NCBI GenBank assembly: GCA_030765045.1
Contig: CM060964.1
Coordinates: forward strand, 136,190,448-136,254,447
Length of the DNA stretch: 64,000 nt
From: Tenodera sinensis
Taxonomy: Eukaryota > Arthropoda > Insecta > Mantodea > Mantidae
Reading direction: 5' to 3'
A program made the position numbers and the translations under genes. Positions within the stretch are counted from its first letter, which is position 1. Each line of letters begins with the position of its first letter. Positions 59,600 to 64,000 of this stretch are shown piece by piece. The notes under the pieces are model-generated. The model did no database searches, was not told the origin of the DNA, and saw only the letters and a program-made list of their open reading frames with translations.

Positions 59600-62210
59600 C
59601 AAATTGACACCTAAGTAAAAATTCCCCTCTGGAACATCGGAAGTCAGGTGGAAGAGCTAAAGGGGAAACTGCCATCATCGTACTTCAAACCGCAGAGCAC
59701 ACTCAGAAACAACACACTCACCATCATGGACGCCACAGCCATAACCATACCTATCCATAACCAACAGGTAACTTCGTCAGTCCATACAGCCTACTGACAC
59801 AACTAGATTTACAAGATGTAGAAACCTTCCTTTAACTTGACGACAGCCCTAGCAGCAGGAGACAATGCAATTCCTCAATCTTGGGGAAATACCACATGTA
59901 ACACAGAAGGAAATGCTCTATACAACTACATGTTAAACAACAATTATGTCATCACCCATCCTGACAAGCCCACCTACATACCACAATGTGCACATCACAC
60001 ACCTCGCACACTAGACACAGCCCTACTCAAAAATACCACATTTAGACACTTAGGGGCAAGGAATCTACCAGGAGCTGAAGTTCCCCTCCTAAAACCAGGG
60101 AAGGTGGCATCCAAACCACATTCAGACACACAATCAGTCATCCCCACACTAGCATCCGACCATATGGCGATACAAATTGATATGGATGCAGTGCCCAAAT
60201 GCCAACTACAGCCTCTATGCAGCGACTATAATACGACTAACTGGAGTACCTTTTCACAACACCTAGACAAAGAACTACAGCCTGCCCCTGCATAACCAGC
60301 AGGAAACTGATTGCCCTCAAAGCCACAATATCTAATATGTAGCCTCCAAAACACAAGCTTATCTTCCCTTCAGACATTCTTGAACTCACACGCAAGTGGG
60401 ATCATGAAAAGTGCAAATCCCAGCACATAAGGAATATCGTACACAGCATCAACATGGGAACCCTCAATAGTGATATGCATAGGCCATCTGACACAGCCCC
60501 AATGGGAAGAAAAGCTCTCCCAGTTGCACTATGGCAGCTAACCCGCAATCTGCTTAAAGAACCTCTCAATGTTCCACACCTGCACAAGTTAAATAACACA
60601 TACGTAGAAAACAAAGAGGGCAAAGCTAACATATTAGCAAAAACTCTAGAACAGATATACTTCCCAAACGATGGTCTAATAGAACAAGTGCTGTGTCTCA
60701 AGATGGAAAGAGATATGGACAAAACACTAGAAGGCCCAACATGCAACAAAATTAAACAAACCAACCCATGCAAACTATGCTGTATAATACGGCACCTAAC
60801 AGAATGTAAAGCACCTGGATTAGACCACATACCAAATTTGGTACTCAAACACCTTACAGATAAAGCCCTATGCTGTCTCAATGAGATCTTGCTTGCAGCA
60901 AGGCTACTTTCTGAATAGCTCGAAGAGTGCCAGTGTGCTGATGTTTGCAAAACCCGGAAAGGATTGGTCAGACCCAACCAACTACAGGCCAGTTGGCCTC
61001 TTAAAAACAACCAGCAAAGTCGCTGAGAAAGTAATTTTGAAGCACATAAATACCCACATAGTAAGGAACAATATACTTATTGACAAATAACTTGGCTTTA
61101 GAGCTCACCAATTACCCTTCAGCTAACACAGGTAATAGAGCATATAATGCAAGGCTTCAAAGAAAATCGATACACCAGGGTAATTTTTCTTGATGTTCAG
61201 CAGGCTTTCAATACCATTTACCATCTAGCTCTTATCAGAAAATTAAAGGAGATGAGGTTCAATGACTCAGTCCAGCTAGTGGCCCATTATCTAATGAACA
61301 GGACAATGTGCGAAATAACATCAACAAGCCATGGAATAAGAGCCAGAGTACCTCAGGATAGTCTACTGGATCCGGTACTCTTTAACTTGTACATTGAAAT
61401 CCTCAAATTTAACAACACGCAGCTGTCCATTTATTCAGATGACATGGTCATGTCAGTGCAATAATGGAAACTGGAAATGATTGCCCAGCGACTACAAAGA
61501 GTCCTTTCATCTTTAGAGCCATGGCTGACCATCTGGTGGATAAAAGTAAACCCAGAGAAACCCAAAGCAATGCTCTTCACTAAACCAAAGCACAACATAT
61601 CCTGATCCAAGAATGTCAAGTATTTAGAGGTAATACTCGACTCCAAGCTTACTTTTTTCCAAGCATGTAGCCACAGTGAGGCAAAAAGTGAATGCCCAAT
61701 TGGCCCACCTGTACCTTTACTAAACCGCAGGACAGCCCTTAGCACACAGATGGGTGTTACCCTGCACAAAACTCTAATCATACCTGTCTTCACATACATC
61801 ACCCCTGCATGGGGTCACGTAAAAGTGCACCTACAGAAGTTGCAGCTGCTCCAAAATAAAGCACTAAGAATACTAGCAAAGACTCCCAGGACAGCCCCAT
61901 TGGACTTCCTGCACAAGGACCTGTGCATACCCACAGTACACGGGTTCATAAAACGACTAGCATTTAATATCTACAAAGCAACCAATGATCACCACAATCG
62001 TCCCACTTAACAACTAGGAAACAGATGGCAACAAACAAATGCCCCCTCTCAGTCTTCAACTGCCCCATACCACTCAACAAACATGATACAATTACCAATA
62101 ATGAAATTCTACCACACCTCCAAAGCCTTGTTCCCGCCAGAGTAAATCCCACACACAACTAGATCACAGGCTCGGGGCACTTTCCCAAATTGCTGACCCA
62201 GCCATCAATA
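59600..62210 (+). pseudogene. jockey-like LINE ORF2 (endonuclease + reverse transcriptase)
   Basis: Endonuclease: AGDNAIPQSWGNTTCNTEGN (near 59850-59910, GDFN reduced to GDN), HPDKPTYIP, RTLDTALLKN and SDHMAIQID (near 60160). Reverse transcriptase: CKAPGLDHIPNLVLKHL (60808-60858), NYRPVGLLKTTSKVAEKVI (near 60982-61038), VIFLDVQQAFNTIYHLALI (motif A, 61180-61238), RVPQDSLLDPVLFNLYI (motif B, PQG changed to PQD) and LSIYSDDMVMSV (motif C, ADD changed to SDD, near 61425). Then VKYLEVILDSKLTF, ITPAWGHV and LQNKALRILAKTPRTAPLDF complete the C-terminal part. Stops include TAG 60916-60918 and TAA after SVQ. Nearly full length but dead. Confidence 0.88.
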
Positions 62211-62255
62211 AGGATACGTGCAGGATACCCAATTAGCTTAGGTTTCTATTTACAA

Positions 62256-62318
62256 ATTAAAAAAATGCACATAATAAAATAAAATTAAAAAAAAAATAAA
62301 AAAATATTAAAATAAATA
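62256..62318 (+). repeat. A-rich tail of the LINE
   Basis: Mixed A and AAAT/AAAAT units right after the ORF2 3' region, consistent with the poly(A)-type end of the jockey-like copy. Confidence 0.7.
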
Positions 62319-62319
62319 C

Positions 62320-63090
62320 ATATAATCATATTATACACTGCATACCTGTGAATATTTGAAAGTAATATACTATACAGTATACTTCAGGACCAACAGCACT
62401 GCTGTCGATAATACAGTTCCCTCTCCAGCTGAACCCACCAAACACAATATAGCATCACCTCAGTCTATTAAGCATATACCTCACACCGAATCCTACCTTA
62501 TGCACGTATACCTCTACCTTTGGTTCTGGCCTGGGTGGATTCTCTTCAAGGCCACTCTCTGTCCACTCCCTTGTACACAAGTGCTCTTTCTAGTAATCAT
62601 CCACTAATATCAGGTTTGCTTTGGCGGTAACTGACCTGACTTACCAGTTCTTTCCATCCATCAGTAGCGTAGTTAGTGCATAGTAGGGGAGACAATGTAG
62701 ATCCCTTTCAGATGGTCATCACCAGGTGTGGCGGAGGAGGGGCCACACCTCTTAAAAAAAATAAAAAACGAAAATAAAAAAAGGCTCCTACACTTAACCC
62801 TACATTAATCTTACATTAGTGTAGGAATATGAACCATTACGCTCTAATTGCTTGCTGTAATAATGCTTGGCAGAGGCAAACTTTCTTTATGATCCTAGCC
62901 CAATTTGAGGCACTTTAGAAATAGAAAATTATTAGAGTAACAGGGAGTACCTTGTAAATACCTTATTATGTGTTGAAGGAGTAGATATCACCATGGCAGT
63001 CATCTGACACATACACCCTTCGCATTTAGGAGCACTTTCTTTCATTGCAAAATTATTGCATGAAGACAGCAGAAAACGTGTGTAGGATAC
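62320..63090. other. Unassigned stretch
   Basis: A GC-rich piece around 62690-62750 is followed by an A-rich run; no gene or bordered element recognised. Confidence 0.45.
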
Positions 63091-63102
63091 TGTGCATGCA
63101 GG

Positions 63103-63361
63103 CATGAGCATCGGCAGACTTTTTTCCAGGGGGGGGCCACATGTTGGAAGTTTGCAATCAGATATTATTAATTCATTATTTTATTGTCAAAATTTATATT
63201 TGTTGCAGATAACCATATTGATTTGTGCTAAATAACAATTGTTCTTAATTAAAATAATAGTTTAATAGTCAGTAATTGATTGCACATTAAGTTCACTAAA
63301 TTCCAAGGGGGAGAATTTATTGGCAGCGGCCCCCCCTTGCCCCCCGTTTGCGACACCCATG
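63103..63361. mobile_element. Mini-hAT (MITE) with perfect 8-bp duplication
   Basis: 259 bp without coding capacity. Left end CATGAGCATCGGCAGAC, right end on the other strand CATGGGTGTCGCAAACG (12 of 17 alike), both followed by G runs (GGGGGGGG). CATGCAGG flanks both ends (63095-63102, 63362-63369). The centre is AT-rich. Confidence 0.78.
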
Positions 63362-63369
63362 CATGCAGG

Positions 63370-64000
63370 AGTGAGAGTCCCAGCCTAAGTGAAACCCCCA
63401 AGTTTCCTAGATCATTGGGTTTTAGCTACGCTGATGTTTTGGCTATGTTCTGTCATAGCTTAACACTGTAACTGCTCTGCTTCTCATCCCTTGACTAGAT
63501 GTTGCAGCTTAGAATCCTTAGTCCCTCAGCTACACTTTGTGGCTTAATGCTGGCAGTGTTTGTTAGTCTCACATTGGCATCTGTGACATCAGTGTACACA
63601 GTATATGGAGTATCCAGCGACCTGAGGAATTAGGCCAGGATAGTAAAAGATATTAGTTATGAGGTTATGCACATGGAACTTAAATATTTGTGATGATTGA
63701 GTCCCTGCACAATTCAATTGCTTTCAGAAACAGAATCAGAGAGAAACTCATACACACTGGACCTTTGAAACCAAAAATTTACTTTAGGTGCTCTCAAGAA
63801 TGCTTTTAGGCAACATGCGACAGTATGGGCTTAAAAATTTGTAAATTTGTAAACAGTATGGCTACTTGAGAGAAGATTGCATATTTGGAAAACCAAATTT
63901 TCTTCACTAATATTAATGTTAGCAAATCCTGCATAGGTGCATAAATATCCGGAGTTCATAAGTACTGTTTTAAGATTGTGATTTGCCTCGTTGCAGTTGT
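63370..64000. other. Unassigned stretch
   Basis: No gene, SINE or bordered repeat seen up to the window end. Confidence 0.5.

Noticed and set aside
59995..61010. Large minus-strand ORF 60402-61010 (202 codons)
   Set aside because: It lies antisense to the jockey-like reverse transcriptase, which shows motifs A, B and C in order; composition (Ser/Leu/Cys-rich) fits a shadow frame.

Overview
Window type. This is eukaryotic nuclear DNA that is almost entirely repetitive. I found no convincing host gene in 64 kb. The mix is typical of a large, transposon-rich arthropod genome: several hAT lineages, Tc1/mariner, piggyBac, jockey-like and R1/I-like LINEs, a Ty3/gypsy integrase scrap, and tRNA-derived SINEs with clear B boxes. 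An insect, perhaps a polyneopteran, is my best guess. That guess rests on repeat composition and is not proven.

Layout. 0-8 kb: a Tc1-like remnant, four tRNA-derived SINEs and a complete hAT copy (1791-4546) holding a 470-bp TAA microsatellite. 8-13 kb: remnants of two hAT transposases and one Tc1/mariner transposase. 13.9-22.1 kb: two copies of a ~750-bp unclassified repeat, a palindromic MITE, a gypsy integrase fragment and a bordered hAT (18975-20172) with a SINE inside. 22-24.7 kb: a hAT remnant facing an internally deleted piggyBac. 25.9-29.2 kb: a hAT split by a jockey LINE and a SINE, both with target-site duplications. 29.7-32.8 kb: a nearly whole DDE transposase between hAT-style ends. 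34.8-36.6 kb: an element with perfect 32-bp inverted repeats and a poorly characterised transposase, possibly Sola-like. 38-41.5 kb: Tc1, mariner, hAT and DDE remnants. 42-46.6 kb: a LINE whose first ORF is split by a hAT. 49-57.4 kb: LINE fragments, including one whose reverse-transcriptase core is triplicated, then hit by a mariner, which was itself hit by a piggyBac-type element. 58-62.3 kb: a decayed but nearly full-length jockey-like LINE. 63.1 kb: a mini-hAT.

How the parts relate. The elements do not form a pathway; they form a layered insertion record. Target-site duplications (8 bp for hAT, TA for mariner, TTAA for piggyBac, 10-12 bp for LINE/SINE) let the order of events be read directly in several nests. 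Nearly every coding region carries stops or frameshifts. The DDE transposase at 30235-31658 is the best preserved. Function calls rest on recognised protein motifs and were not checked by database search.
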